Positions 21,491-33,440 of a DNA stretch of 64,000 bases are shown piece after piece. The notes under the pieces were generated by a model. The model was not told the origin of the DNA. It saw only the letters and a list, made by a program, of their open reading frames with translations, and searched no databases. Source of the DNA: Anadara kagoshimensis. Its lineage: Eukaryota; Mollusca; Bivalvia; Arcoida; Arcidae. The position numbers and the translations under genes were made by a program. Each line of letters opens with the position of its first letter. The stretch's first letter is position 1. Location of the stretch: the NCBI GenBank assembly GCA_021292105.1, contig CM037864.1, positions 7,802,635-7,866,634 of the forward strand. Reading direction: 5' to 3'.

Positions 21491-21726
21491 GTACGGACAA
21501 TGTGTCAAAAGTTTAACGCTGAGATAAAAAGAAATCGAAAAGATGTAAGAAGTTCGGCTGCCGAGTGGTCGAGATATTGATAGAGAGAACAAAACAGTTG
21601 TCGAGAGATAACAGATAGAAAGCAGCTGCTTAAAAACTTTGAAGGTATAGCCAACATGTGGCCAGGATGAGCTGTGTATTTGGCACTCATTCGTTATCTT
21701 ATTGTTAAACTTTCGACAGTCCTGTA
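21491..21726. mobile_element. MITE-B copy
   Basis: Left terminus GTGTCAAAAGTTTAACGCTG and right terminus GTTAAACTTTCGACAGTCCT; interior with GGCTGCCGAGTGGTCGAGAT as in the 54.9-kb copy. Confidence 0.75.
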
Positions 21727-22214
21727 CAGTACATTAATGATAAATCCCGAATATCGGTCAAATTGTATTTTATTATTACTTCCTGGTTGAATCTAGTCAA
21801 GTGGTCAGTTTTACTGGTCATCTCTGGACAAATCAATTAAACAGTAGTGGTTCAATATTCTATTTTTAGACTTGAGTGCATTCAGTGCCATGCCAGCACG
21901 TGTCCGTAATTTACTTTGCGCAGAGAGGGGGAGGAAATAAAATTATATAAGCAGTGAGATATGGTCGGTCAATTACCAAGGGGGATTTACGAAATCTGCT
22001 AGATTATCAAGCCTTCGGCCAGTAAACATGCTTGTAATATATAACGAAACAATTTGTAAATTAAATAACCTAATCAAACAATGTATGTGATATTCAGGAC
22101 TTTGAATAGCAACCTGTCACTGGACCATTGGTATTATTAACTTTTCTAAAATTTGAAAATCGGCATTAAAAGTTAAATATAAGCGTGAATAAATGATGAA
22201 CCAAAAGTCAATAA

Positions 22215-22428
22215 ATAGGTAAACAAATTTAACCTGTCCTCTTGACCTTTTTTAGGGAATTTCTTATAGAAAACCCGCCTATTATATGAGTTGTATTAGG
22301 ATTTGCAGTCAATACACACACAATGCATGCTCCCATGATGTAGACGAATTCATAAACATGATTATACTGGCCCATAATAAATATTTAACATAAAGGTCAA
22401 GCAGACAGGTCAATGTTGTTTGTCTATA
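22215..22428 (+). mobile_element. MITE-E copy
   Basis: Termini ATAGGTAAACAAATTTAACC ... CTCTTGACCT and AAAGGTCAAGCAGACAGGTC ... TTTGTCTAT. Confidence 0.8.
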
Positions 22429-22744
22429 ATTTGTTGTGTTAATATTTTCCTGTTTGATCCTCATTATCATATCAACTTGATCCGCCATGATTTGACCTAA
22501 TCTTCAACCTCAACTCTTGAAAACTTTATAGATGTTTCTAGAAAATTGCCGATTACACTAGAGAGTTGTACACAATTGGCTTTTGTTTCAGCGGCATTTT
22601 TTGCGCGAAAACGCGAATACTAAAAACGTTTAGTTTGTTCAAGAAATCGACACATATTGGGTAAGTAATTTTTATTTGTACTTAATTTTTTTCTTGTGTT
22701 TTTATATCCCATGCGGTGGCTTACACTTAGACTTAAATAGTCTT

Positions 22745-23215
22745 AGTGAAGTTTTTTGGCTCGGAAACTTTTTGTTCGCACACCAAGTCACCTATGCATA
22801 TTTTTAGCGAAGTTTTATATTATAAACTGCTTCAAATTAGTACATACCTTTTCTACCGATTTTATTTTACAGATTGTCTGAGTGCATTTTTATTTTAGCG
22901 CACCAACCTCTTTTATGCACGACTAAGTCACCTATGCGTATTTTAGCAGAGTTTTATGACAATTACCACGTTAATTAGCACACATTTGTTTTAAGCGATT
23001 TTCTTTTACAGAAGGTCTAAGAGCATTTTTATTTTAGCACACAAACCTTTTGTATGTACAACTAAGTCACCTATGCATATTTTTAGCAGAGTTTTATTAC
23101 ATAAACCACATTAATTAGCACACATTTGTTTTAGCGATTTTGTTTAACAGAAGGTCTAAGAGCAGTTATATTTTAGCGCAACATATTTTGGTATGCATTC
23201 TTCAGTGAACTATAC
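22745..23215 (+). repeat. 140-bp tandem repeat, about 3.3 copies
   Basis: AAGTCACCTATGC recurs at about 22785, 22924 and 23064, followed each time by TATTTTTAGC-AGTTTTAT and GTCTAAGAGCATTTTTATTT. The final partial unit decays after 23195. Confidence 0.82.
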
Positions 23216-23442
23216 TTAATTTGAACATAGATTTATTTTTTAGCGAAAAAAACAATACCGCAAAAAGCGCTAACATAAAATATTCCCGTTCACAGTAATT
23301 GTTCAAACAATGGTGTAGTTATGTTGTCGATTCTCTCGCTCAATTCATAACATTTTTATTGCTCAAGTCAGATTCCGTTGTTAACCGTGAACTTATAATA
23401 AAAAACTATGGACAAGAAACTAAAGTTAGCGCCATACAATAC

Positions 23443-23924
23443 ACCCATGTCGAAAGTTCAACATTGAGCTAATAAAAGTAAGTCGAAGCTAGGCTGTTGA
23501 CCGAAAAAACTGCCGAGACATAGAGTGAGTGAGTAGAGTAATGGTGTTTAACGTCCCAGTCAAGAATATGCCACTTATATCGAGACGTCGCCAGCTAAAA
23601 GCGAAGGTTCAGAAAGTTTGCCTGTGCGTTGCGCTGATGGCATTATACAGCAGGGTTCTTTAGCGTGCCAAGCCCACCGTGACACGGTACCTCGTTTATT
23701 TTAAGTTCCCATCCGAAAGAACCGTGACTCACTTTCATTTCGTAATGCCGAGTGCTTGGCGAAAGAACAGTCACTACCTACTTTCAAGTCTTGGGTCAGA
23801 CTCGGCTGGGGTTCGAACCCACGACCTCCCCCGAGACATTAAAAGCAGCTGTCTAAAAGTTACCGAAATGATTTGGCGCCAATTCGTTAGCTAAGTGTTA
23901 AACTTTCTTTTAGACTGAGCTGTA
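23443..23924. mobile_element. MITE-B interrupted by SINE-A
   Basis: Termini CATGTCGAAAGTTCAACATT and AGTGTTAAACTTTC...AGACTGAGCTGTA enclose a MITE split by the SINE at 23522-23830. Confidence 0.75.
23522..23830 (-). mobile_element. SINE-A with 9-bp target-site duplication
   Basis: Full body and B box (GGGGTTCGAACCCACGACC read here in inverse sense), flanked by perfect CCGAGACAT duplications at 23513-23521 and 23831-23839. Confidence 0.88.
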
Positions 23925-23937
23925 GCTTTGTTTTAAG

Positions 23938-24120
23938 TACAGTCTAACCTGCCTTAAATGCCACGTCTATATAAAGGCCACCTGCTTATAAAGGCCGGTA
24001 GAATTTTATTCCAATTGTTCTTTATTTATATTATTTGAACTTGTATATAAAGGCCACCTGCTCATAAAAGCCACTTTTACTGGTTCCCTTGGATGGTCTT
24101 TATAGACAAGTTTAACTGTA
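23938..24120 (+). mobile_element. MITE-A, complete (183 bp)
   Basis: TACAGTCTAACCTGCC at the left and CAAGTTTAACTGTA at the right. The interior has three TATAAAGGCCACCTG-like units. Confidence 0.88.
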
Positions 24121-24288
24121 ATTAAAATATTATTGGCGATTTTTTTAAATCTCACTAAACACGTGAACAACTCAAAATTTCAAACATCATTATTTTAATA
24201 TTAATTGAACTTTTATGCGTTTGTCATGGGAATTAATTTCTATATCCGTGTACCGTGGCGTGATTATATGACCGTTGTGTACATAAAG

Positions 24289-24884
24289 TACAGACCTGTC
24301 GAAAGTTTAACACTAAGCTGCCAGCTCATTCTAACCCCACGTTACCTATATCTGGACAGCTTCTCATAAAGTCCTGAGTGAGGTTCGAACCCACAACCCT
24401 TGACTTCGAAAGCCAGTGACAGTACCATTCGGCCATGTTTGCCCACTTAGCTAACGTATCATTGTCGAATTGGCATCTTATCGTCAGCCTTGCATTGACA
24501 GCATTTCGCCAGCTGCTATCTATCTGTGGCAGCTTTTTGGTCACTAGCTGTCCATACCTCGGCTACTTGACAGCGCAGTTGACGACTCTTTTTCTTTAAC
24601 TCATCTTTTGGATGACAATACAGTCAAACCTGTCTATAAAGGCGACGCAAGGAACCAGTAAAAGTGACCTTTATTGGCGGGTGGCCTTTATATACAGGTT
24701 CAAATAATATGAATAAAGAACAATTGGGATAGAATTCTACTAACCTTTATAAACAGGTGGTCCTTATATACAGGTGGTCTTTAAGGGAGGTTGGACTGTA
24801 TATCTTTTTAACAACTTCGAAAACAAGGATATTTTTCATCAACACTTTAGGTTTGCAAGTGTTAAATTTTGGACAGGTCTGTAC
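24289..24884. mobile_element. MITE-B holding a tRNA-like fragment and a nested MITE-A
   Basis: Outer termini TACAGACCTGTCGAAAGTTT and TTTTGGACAGGTCTGTA. Inside are an inverted SINE-E head (24357-24440) and a complete MITE-A (24618-24800). Confidence 0.75.
24618..24800 (-). mobile_element. MITE-A, complete, inverted (183 bp)
   Basis: TACAGTCAAACCTGTC and GGAGGTTGGACTGTA termini; the same length as the copy at 23938 in opposite orientation, 500 bp away. Confidence 0.88.
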
Positions 24885-25585
24885 TATAAGCTGCTGATTT
24901 GCCGTTTTTTTGTCAGATCGGCAATACGCGGGTAACACAACACACAGTTAGTGATTGAGCTGTGTGTGTTGTTGTTTAATATAGAATTAGTAATATAATA
25001 CACTATCATAATTATATATATATAAATACGTATATCAACATCAACTCAGTGTGTTGGTGTCTTAAATAATAATCAGTTTGGTAGTTTTTAGAGAACGGCC
25101 CGTTTCCGGCATGACATAACATCGACCAACAATGTTTATATAAAACTAGTAATTAACATATATCCTATTACTTATTAGTATTAACCAGTATCCAAGATCG
25201 ATTTCATAATTATGTAATTTCCGGTTGCAACACGTGAAAAGGGCAAACATGGGACATTAAATTTCAAAAACTGAAACCAGAACCCCGAGTTGAGAAATAA
25301 CACTCAGGCTGATCAATTCGACGGATCTATCCGTTTTTGACGGATTTGTACCATAAAAACGAATAAACGGATGGATAACATGAAAAGGTCAAATTAGACT
25401 TTTCTCATTTTGACTACTAAAAATCATTGTATGGAAATTGTACCAAAATAAAACACTTAAGGTAGTTCCATACTTTACAAATCGCTGAAAACACATATTG
25501 AAATTTTGATATGTTGTACATGGGCATAAACCGTTCAACTTGCGAAAATTTCAGGGCAGGTATTCGACTTGCTTAAGAAATTCTG

Positions 25586-25604
25586 AAGCGCCACCTGGTG
25601 GCCA
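25586..25604 (-). promoter_or_regulatory. CTCF-like site, near-perfect long motif
   Basis: AAGCGCCACCTGGTGGCCA matches the 19-base CTCF consensus in reverse orientation at 17 of 19 positions, with the core GCGCCMYCTRGTGG complete. The surroundings (25440-25830) show no known repeat. Binding is inferred. Confidence 0.45.
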
Positions 25605-25899
25605 TATTTACGACATAAATGATCAAAGTATAACTACTGTTATCAACAAATAAGCTTTAATAATTTTTGTCATGCTTAGAAACCAAAAGTATCTTGCATT
25701 TAAATTAACCATTATGCCATGGAGATAAAAATATACCTAAATGGCAACCTTGCGCACTAAAATGTGCCGATCTGGACAAATAAATTTGATTGGTCAGCTG
25801 AACACTTAGCGCTGACAATAAATATCTATGATTAAACAATTTTACTTACATCACTATGAGGTATCGGTGACTGAGTGCTCTAAATGCGCCAGTTTACCT

Positions 25900-26132
25900 C
25901 GGAAACATCGCTAAGATAGCTTGACCTTTTATTAAGAATATCCATATACATGTACATAGGAAAGTCCATCAAATTAATTGATACTGTTAAGATACGGTAA
26001 ATACATAAGCAATGCATGTTTTCTATTACGTAGACCAAATAAACATCTGTGTTTCCTGTACATACATGTATATAGGTCCATGATAAATAATCAAAGTAAA
26101 GGTCAAGCGGACAGGTCATGTTGTTTGCCTAT
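25900..26132 (+). mobile_element. MITE-E, diverged copy
   Basis: The left terminus is decayed (AGCTTGACCTTTTATTAAG); the right is intact (AAAGGTCAAGCGGACAGGTC). Confidence 0.65.
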
Positions 26133-26289
26133 AGATCCAAAATTATTATATTATTATTATTATTATTTTAAAAAATAGCGCATACCATAATTATTATTTC
26201 ACTTAAATGCCTTATTTGCATTTTTGAACCAAAACTAATCATAAGGTGTTTCTCTGATTTGTATAATTTCATAAGAATTCAATAGCACA

Positions 26290-26720
26290 TTGTCTTCATT
26301 TCTCCAAGATGTCCGATTTTAAGTGTCATAATTCTACATTTAAATTAAGCCATTACATTAAAAATTCAAAAATAACACTTGGCATATTTTTCATTTCGCC
26401 CAAATGTCCGATTTGGAAAGTCAAAATCAAATTTCATAATTATACATTTGAATTATATCATTGCGTATAAAAATAAAAAAAGTAGTCGGTGTTATCTTAA
26501 TTTCGCCTAAAAGTCCGATTTTGGAGAGCCAAAAATCCATCGTTATATTCTATTTTTGAATTCGCCTAAATTCCAGATTTGTGATTTTGACAACCAAAAT
26601 AAATTATCATTGTTAAGTACAGTACATTTTAAAAGCATCGCTTCATAAAAAAAACAAAAGTAGTTTTTGGCAATATCCTAATTTTGTCAAGATAGCTTAT
26701 TTTTGCCCGGATTAATCGTC
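26290..26720. repeat. degenerate tandem repeat with TTTCGCCYAAAWGTCCGATTT motif
   Basis: Related blocks near 26297, 26392, 26500, 26561 and 26685, irregularly 60-125 bp apart. Old and diverged; non-coding. Confidence 0.5.
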
Positions 26721-27309
26721 ATCTGCTACTTCTGAAATACGCCATTTTGTAAAAATAATAATTAAAATTAAAAAGTAGCACATTCAATTGGAACAAAAAA
26801 TCACAAAAAAGCGTTACTAATACTTACCATAGTTACAAAGCACAGATGAAGCAAAGCAAAAGAGCATACTGGTCAGTAATGTCCACATTTGGCCACCGTT
26901 ATAATCTAGATCTCATCAGTTTAGAAGGTCTACAATATCAAGATGCTAACTGTACATTTCCCAAGCTTTATTGCCTTTGTTGCAAATTTACCTTTATAAA
27001 ATTTCACTCCTTTCCCAGGGGATAATGAAAAATCTATAATGATATAATATTTGAATTTAAATATTAATTTTATAAATTCTACATTATAGATCTTTTATCT
27101 TTATACATAGAAATATTGATTATCGAATGTTTCTGCATTAATCTTTAATTATAGAAGGACTTTAAGCCCAATTTCCTTATAATTCATTAATTATGTTAGA
27201 GTGGTCAATTTAATTGTAGCCAAACTAAAATACCGCATAGGAATACCACTCTATATAATTGAACAATAGTAGGCTTTCAGTTTCCTGAATTGCAGCAGGT
27301 GCGTTATTA

Positions 27310-27560
27310 ATAATGTCACGTGACTAGCTGTTTCGTTATGATCATGTGACCAGCGAGGATTCGCGATATAAGGGTACAATCAATGATGCTACCGATGACA
27401 ATAGAAACTACGTTGAATAAAAACACTATAAACAATTAATCATATGACGTAACCGGTCAATTGTCGATCATATGATCAGCAGGTACATTATTTGAAGGGT
27501 CATGTGACCAGTCTCGTCATGTGATCAACAAGGAGTCGCGTTATCTGGCTACAATAATAA
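27310..27560. promoter_or_regulatory. duplicated block rich in E-box-like palindromes
   Basis: GTCACGTGAC (27315-27324), ATCATGTGAC, ATCATATGATCA, GTCATGTGACC and TCATGTGATCA lie within 220 bp. Two half-units share CATGTGAYCARCRAGGA, CGCG and TACAAT. It could bind bHLH factors or be a decayed tandem repeat. Confidence 0.35.
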
Positions 27561-27567
27561 TCGGCTT

Positions 27568-27765
27568 GGTAAGAAACCATTTTACAGCATGGAATATAAT
27601 TCCTCATCAGTAGTGTTAAGACCAAAATTCTAAAACAAAATTTTTTTTATGGGGTTGAATAAATACCACAATGGACCAAAATATAATATTTAACTGAGAA
27701 AATACTCTTTGCATGAGGGAGTATATCTTAGTTTTTGAGGATGTCATATTTCATCAAGCAGCAAA
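27568..27765 (-). repeat. repeat R2, inverted
   Basis: ATTCCTCATCAGTAGTG, GGACCAAAATATAATATTTA and CTTTGCATGAGGGAGTAT in inverted order. Confidence 0.7.
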
Positions 27766-27904
27766 TTTAGATACTAATATATTTCTGACAATACATAAGT
27801 ATTGCCTACTGAGCTAACGATATCCTGGAAAATGCTTAGTCCATCGACAGAGCTACCAACCCTATGGTTTTAAATTACATAATAACCAGTGTTAATTTTA
27901 CAGC

Positions 27905-28033
27905 ACTGTCATGTGCTGATTTTGCATTCAATAATGCATTCAAAAACAGCACATGAGAACACATGGTAACTGTTCTTATGTGCTGATTTTCAATGCTTTA
28001 TTTTAAAAACAATGCAAAATCAACATATGACAA
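27905..28033. mobile_element. hairpin MITE, about 129 bp
   Basis: TGTCATGTGCTGATTTTGCA at the left pairs with GCAAAATCAACATATGACA at the right; inner CAGCACATGAGAACA pairs with TGTTCTTATGTGCTG. Confidence 0.7.
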
Positions 28034-28764
28034 AACTAGACGATGACATTTTCAGGAAGTTATTTGTAAAAGTTTTCATGAAATCCCACACAACCGTATG
28101 AGTTAATCCTCATTATATTAACATTTTGTGAAAACACTGTGATATATCAATAAAAAACCCAATCTTTTCCATGTCCGAATCACAATCCAGAAGCAAAGTA
28201 AAAACGCTTGGTGGAAATTCACGTGTTAAACTGAATCACCTAGTTTTCAATAAAAAAAATACTTTCCGTTTTTGATCGTGATTTGTACATGGAACGCCAT
28301 GTTTGTTTGGTGTATTGTTTTAAAGATTTTAAATAAAAATTTTGATGAAGAAAACTCCCGTTAATGAGTACAAATGCACTACGCTTCAAGAAAGTTGTTA
28401 AGAAAAAAACCGGACCATAAATAAAACATACTAGTAACATAACATAACCAGCTGCCCAATGGTCATTTATCAAAACTCCGCTGGGTGTATCGACTAATGT
28501 TTTGGTCAAAAGTCGTGATTTGTCAATAAATACTTTATATGAATTATTAAATGCTCCTAAATTTTTTTGTCGAAATATAATCAATAATACTAATACTACT
28601 AGTTATATTTAGGCGAGTTTCATGACTAGAGAATGTGTGAAAATAATGGAAGTCAGCAAATCTTCGGGTGCGCAAGTACCCGACTTGAAAACTGATATTC
28701 TATTATAATCTTAGTACTCGAGTTCGCGGTTATATTGTCCCAACGTGAACAGTGTAGTCACGTG

Positions 28765-28975
28765 TAATATCAAAATATTGAATGGTAGGAACAGAGAACT
28801 ACGGGACGTGAAGTATATTCAAAATAATTTTGGACACAGAAACATCATATGTATACGTATCAACAATTTTGTAATTACGGCCATACATTTTGGCGGTCTT
28901 AGAGTTAAGCCTAGGTTTACAATATCCTTGAGACAACGATTTATTTGTATAAAAACAAGTATTTTGCCATTAAAG
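28765..28975 (-). repeat. repeat R1, inverted 5' part
   Basis: GACGTGAAGTATATTC, ATTACGGCCATACATTTTG and AAGCCTAGG...AATATCC in inverted order. Confidence 0.6.
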
Positions 28976-29249
28976 TGTCATGTGTATTACAAATAATGTC
29001 TAAAACAATACATCATATTATACCTGTCCCATTTGACCTATAATTCACAAAAACGATTTCGACAGAGAATTTATCAAATCTTTGAAATGCCTTTAGTTTC
29101 CCGTTCATTGTTGTTAATGGACATTATACGACATGTATTTCGAATCGCTGGAACAGTCATTCAATGATGCCATGCATATAGACAAAAGACAGAAAGAAGT
29201 GACGTCATTTTATCAAATTTAATTGTAAGACTTTAGTTGAATAAAATAA

Positions 29250-29600
29250 CTAATCCATGTCCGAATTACAATCCAGAAGCAAAGTAAAGTCTTTGGCAAT
29301 AACAAGTCAGTTTGACACGTGAACCCCCACCAGGGAAGTGAGACCAGGTACTCCGAAAGGATAAGCGTTTCCTGTTTAGCTACACCTACCACGTGTGTAA
29401 TCAAAATTGTGTGAAAGGAACATGGAACTATGAGACGTCAAATATATCCAGTGGAATACTGGACACAGAGACATTAAACTTATCAACAATATTGTGATGA
29501 CGACCATATAACTTTTTGAGGTCCTTGATTAACCTAGGCTAGCAATAATTCGGGGTCAAAAATTTATTTGCAAGCAGCCTGGATCGTTGTACAGTCCCCG
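29250..29600 (-). repeat. repeat R1, inverted, near full length
   Basis: From CCATGTCCGAATTACAATCC through CACCAGGGAAGTGAGACC, CTACCACGTGTGTAATCAAA and AACATGGAACTATGAGACGT to CAAGCAGCCTGGATCGTTGT. Confidence 0.8.
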
Positions 29601-29799
29601 TAGTTGAAACATACCAAAGCGTATTAATTTGGAAACAAATACACCACAAGCAGGAGAAGCAAGTATATATAGAAAAGAACAATTGACAATAGAATAATTG
29701 AAGTCATCACGTTTGTCATAAAGTAAAAAATCTAGCCTTTCGTTTGCGTAAAATATCACAAATATCACAAATAAATAAGACTAAATACATTAACTAAAA

Positions 29800-29872
29800 T
29801 GACGTCACTCCTTCTTGCTTTTGCCAATATGCGTGACATCACTGATTGGCTGTTTATTTCACGATTATATAA
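29800..29872 (+). promoter_or_regulatory. orphan CRE - CCAAT - TATA cluster
   Basis: A palindromic CRE TGACGTCA (29800-29807), a half CRE near 29833, an inverted CCAAT box TGATTGGCT (29843-29851) and TATATAA (29866-29872), spaced as in a compact promoter. No supported gene follows within the next 2 kb. Confidence 0.3.
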
Positions 29873-30479
29873 CAAAAATAAGCTATTCCATGTATTTATA
29901 ACATTACTGTGCATTATTCAATATGCTTTGCGCTGCATTAGAAGTTATAGCACTAAAAATGGCACTTCTAAATATATTTATTACAGGCGGTTATGTCAAG
30001 GTGTATGACAAAAAAAAACTTGGTTTCGAATAATTTCATAATTATTAACTATTTGAAATTCTCTTCATTAGTGGTTGACCAAGTAATTTTTCTCAATAAA
30101 ATTTAAACACAGACATATCGCGCAAGTCCATGTACCAATGACAATTCCGTGAAGTGAAATCTTTGGAAACTGAAATCATGTTAAAACGAGTGAACTTCCA
30201 GCAGGAAAATAAGGCCTGTCTTTTCTGGAGATATTTTCAATACAACATAATGCTCTTATTCGTCACAAATGAATACGGACTCAGTCATTTTCTAAATTCA
30301 AAACTAATGTTTGGTAATAGAATTTTTTGACCCACCTAGACTCTACCTTCTAATTCTATTTTCACGAAGTAAAAAAGAGCGAAGAAAAGTGGGGGTAATA
30401 CTGCAAAAATTACCCTGCTTGTATCGCGGTGAATAATTTAGGGATGGCAAAGATAAACCGGGTATCTTTAATCTGGAAC

Positions 30480-30881
30480 AAACCGCCTATCTTCGACCAA
30501 CAAATCTCTATATTAAAAAGATCTGATTCGTTGAAAAACATATTGCCTTTATATCCAAAATTAACCTGAATATATTTGACGGTCCATTAGTTCCCGTTTC
30601 CTTTATTCTCAATTTTGATTAAACACGCGGCGGGTGAAGCTAGCTAAACAGGTGGTGTTTATAGTTTCAGATCACCCGGTCTCATGTCCCTGGTGGAAGT
30701 GTCATATACCATTTTTTGAATTCAATCATTAAAAAGTGGTATTTGTGACAATGCCACTTTTCGAATGTATTTCATGATTAAATAAAGAAAGTATGACAGA
30801 AGTTTACGTGTTTTACCTAATTAACCAGTTTTCAAAGTTTTAACTTTGCTTTTGGAATCTAGAAAAAAAAAAAAAACAAAA

Positions 30882-30913
<32 letters not shown>

Positions 30914-31880
30914 GCCTACCTTAGCCAACGAAGCTCTTCATTAAAGAGAATTGATTAAAAAAACCGGGCCATCTGTAATATAGAAAAAAAACCGCTTCAC
31001 TTTTCGCCAATGAAGCTCTTCATGAAAGAGATTTAATTTGTTGAAAGGTATATTGCCTTTATATCTAAAATTATCCTGGATATATTTGACGTCCCATTAG
31101 TTCCCGTTTCCTTTTATTCTCAATTTATTTTTGTCATAAAGCGGGTGAAGCTAGCTAAACAGATACTTATACTTCCAGATCACCCGGCCTCACGTCCCTG
31201 GTGGAAGTGTCATATACCACTTTTTAAATTTAATTATAAAAAAACCAAAAAGTGGTATTTGTGACAATATCATTTTTTAATGTATTTTATGATTTAATTT
31301 AAAAAGTATGACAGAAGTTTACGTGTTTTACCTAGTTAACCAGTTTTCAAACTTTTAACTTTGCTTTTGGAATCTAGAAATAAAACCGCGTACCTTGGCC
31401 AACGAAGCTCTTCATTAAAGAGATTTGATTTGAAAAAAAAAACCGGGCCATCTGGAATATAGAAAAAACCGCCTCAGTTTTCGCCAATGAAGCTCTTCAT
31501 TAAAGAGATTTGATTCGTTGAAACGTATGTTGTCTCTGTATCCAAAATTATCCTGAATATATTTGACGTTCCATTACTTCCCATTTCGTTTAATTCTCAA
31601 TTTCGAATACACACGTAGCGGATGAAGCTAGTGAAACGGGGCGGGGCGCGCTTATACTTCCGGATTACCCGGCCTCACTTCCCTGGTGGTAGTGCCATAT
31701 ACCACTTTTTGAATTTAATAATAGAATACATATAAAAATGGTACATGACAAAAGTTTGCTTGTTTAACCAGTTTTCAAAGTTTCAACTTTGCTTTTGGAA
31801 TCTAGTAAAAAAAACCCAGCCTACTTTTGGTTAACGAAGCTCCTTATTTAAGGGATTTGATTCGTTGAAAAGTATGTTGT
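30480..31880 (+). repeat. tandem triplication of an R1 copy carrying a nested MITE
   Basis: The unit start (TTGATTCGTTGAAA) recurs near 30527, 31032, 31510 and 31858, giving units of about 505, 480 and 350 bp. Each has an R1 core interrupted at the same place by a TGTCATATACCA hairpin MITE (near 30698, 31207 and 31690), so the MITE went in before the tandem amplification. An A-rich run lies at 30860-30911. Confidence 0.8.
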
Positions 31881-32459
31881 CTCTTCAAAACTGTTCATGG
31901 TTTGAAACAGTTTCACAATTTTATATAACACATTTCGATTTTAATGAGCACGTTAATGCTAATAAAATATAACACGCCTTTTAGATTAATAAGACATATT
32001 GTGTTCTCTGGTGATTTAAATCCAATTTATTTCCAATTTCGTGCAAAATATTTGCTAATTTTAATCTTTTCAACCCGAGAAAAAATCATTTGGTCCATTT
32101 ACATTAGCAAATTTCAGGCATAGAAATATCACGTAGTCCATCGGGTACCTGACTCATTATAACATGATTATCTCTGAATGGCTGTTGCTGCTTATTAATA
32201 AACCAATACCATGCACAAAGGGAGTTCATATGTCATATACACAGATTAGGTATAAAAAGATCACTACGTATCACCTTTGTATGAGACGCAGGTGCGATAT
32301 TTATATATGAGCATATAGAGAAAAGTAAATACCTGCTTCTACCTGTTGCCTTTGCATTTGTATATTGTCTGGATACTCTGGTTTCATAAAGAGAAGTATT
32401 CATCACGAAATCGTAAGTTTTATCAATGTATATAGAATTAACTTTAACTTGAGAATTTT

Positions 32460-32755
32460 TTAAAAATATTTTTTCATCAACTTCGCATGGAATTATTTAT
32501 TATATAATTTAGGGTTTTTTATGGCGACAACGAGTTTTCTTTATAAACATATAATTATCTTCATTTTTTTCATCGATAGATTGCGCATAAATTTATTATA
32601 TAATTTAGTGAATTTTATAGTGACAATAATTTTCTTTATCTACATATTATTACCTTTATTTTTTTCATCAATAGGTTGCGCATGAATTAATTATATAATT
32701 TAGGGAATTTATGGTGACAACCAATTTTCTTAATATACATATATTTTCGTTTCTG
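32460..32755 (+). repeat. 97-bp tandem repeat, three copies
   Basis: TTTTTTCATC...TTGCGCAT...TATTATATAATTTAG recurs near 32470, 32566 and 32663. Confidence 0.75.
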
Positions 32756-33099
32756 TTTCAAAATCAAACCTCAAACTTTTTTGAAAATTTAAGGTATGCG
32801 TCATTGAAGTATTTCGGTATTAGGCAAAATTGGATTCCAGGCTTTTTTCAATATACATAACAGTCCGCAAAAAAAACCAAACAAATAAGTAATTCTTGTT
32901 GATCGAAACCATTGTAAAATTGTTGGAAACATGTACAATATGATAATTCTTCGAGTATGACAATAAATAAATAAATAAGATAAGATAAAACTGAAATAAT
33001 ATGTAATTTAAATCCCGATATCTCTGCTGGTGGCTGGTGCCCTGAGGATATCACAAACTCAGTAGGCAATGATTTCGTATTTTTGTCAGAAATATACTA

Positions 33100-33345
33100 T
33101 AATTGTCTAAATTTCCTGCAAGTTAAAATTTGAAATTTCTCAAAAACTAAGCTATACTCCCTCATGCAAAGTATTTCCTTGGCTTAATTTGGTAAAATAT
33201 ATTTTGGTTCTTTGGGTAGCTTTTCAACATCTTCAAAATAATTTTGGTTTCATAATTTCGGTCTAAGCACTACTGATGAGGAATTGTATTCCGAAACGGC
33301 CGTCTAGTGTTGTAAAAATAAAACTGGTATAATATGTAATAACTT
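33100..33345 (+). repeat. repeat R2, full length
   Basis: Very close to the 9.6-kb copy throughout, including GAGGAATTGTATTCCGAAAC. Confidence 0.8.
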
Positions 33346-33440
33346 TGTAAGTTTTCAACAGTTGATAAAATATACAATGTTACTTCTAAAAGTTTCAAAA
33401 AGTAATCCTATTTAAATAGCATAATTGTAGGAATGAAAAA

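Noticed and set aside
22591-22668. exon-like segment between TTTGTTTCAG and GGTAAGTA
   Set aside because: Strong-looking splice sites but no open frame through it and no neighbouring exons; possibly a noncoding exon, more likely chance in T-rich sequence.
28240-28584. 114-codon minus-strand open frame with a hydrophobic stretch
   Set aside because: One or a few frames this long are expected by chance in 64 kb of AT-rich DNA; no family resemblance, no convincing start context, and its distal end touches an R1 fragment.
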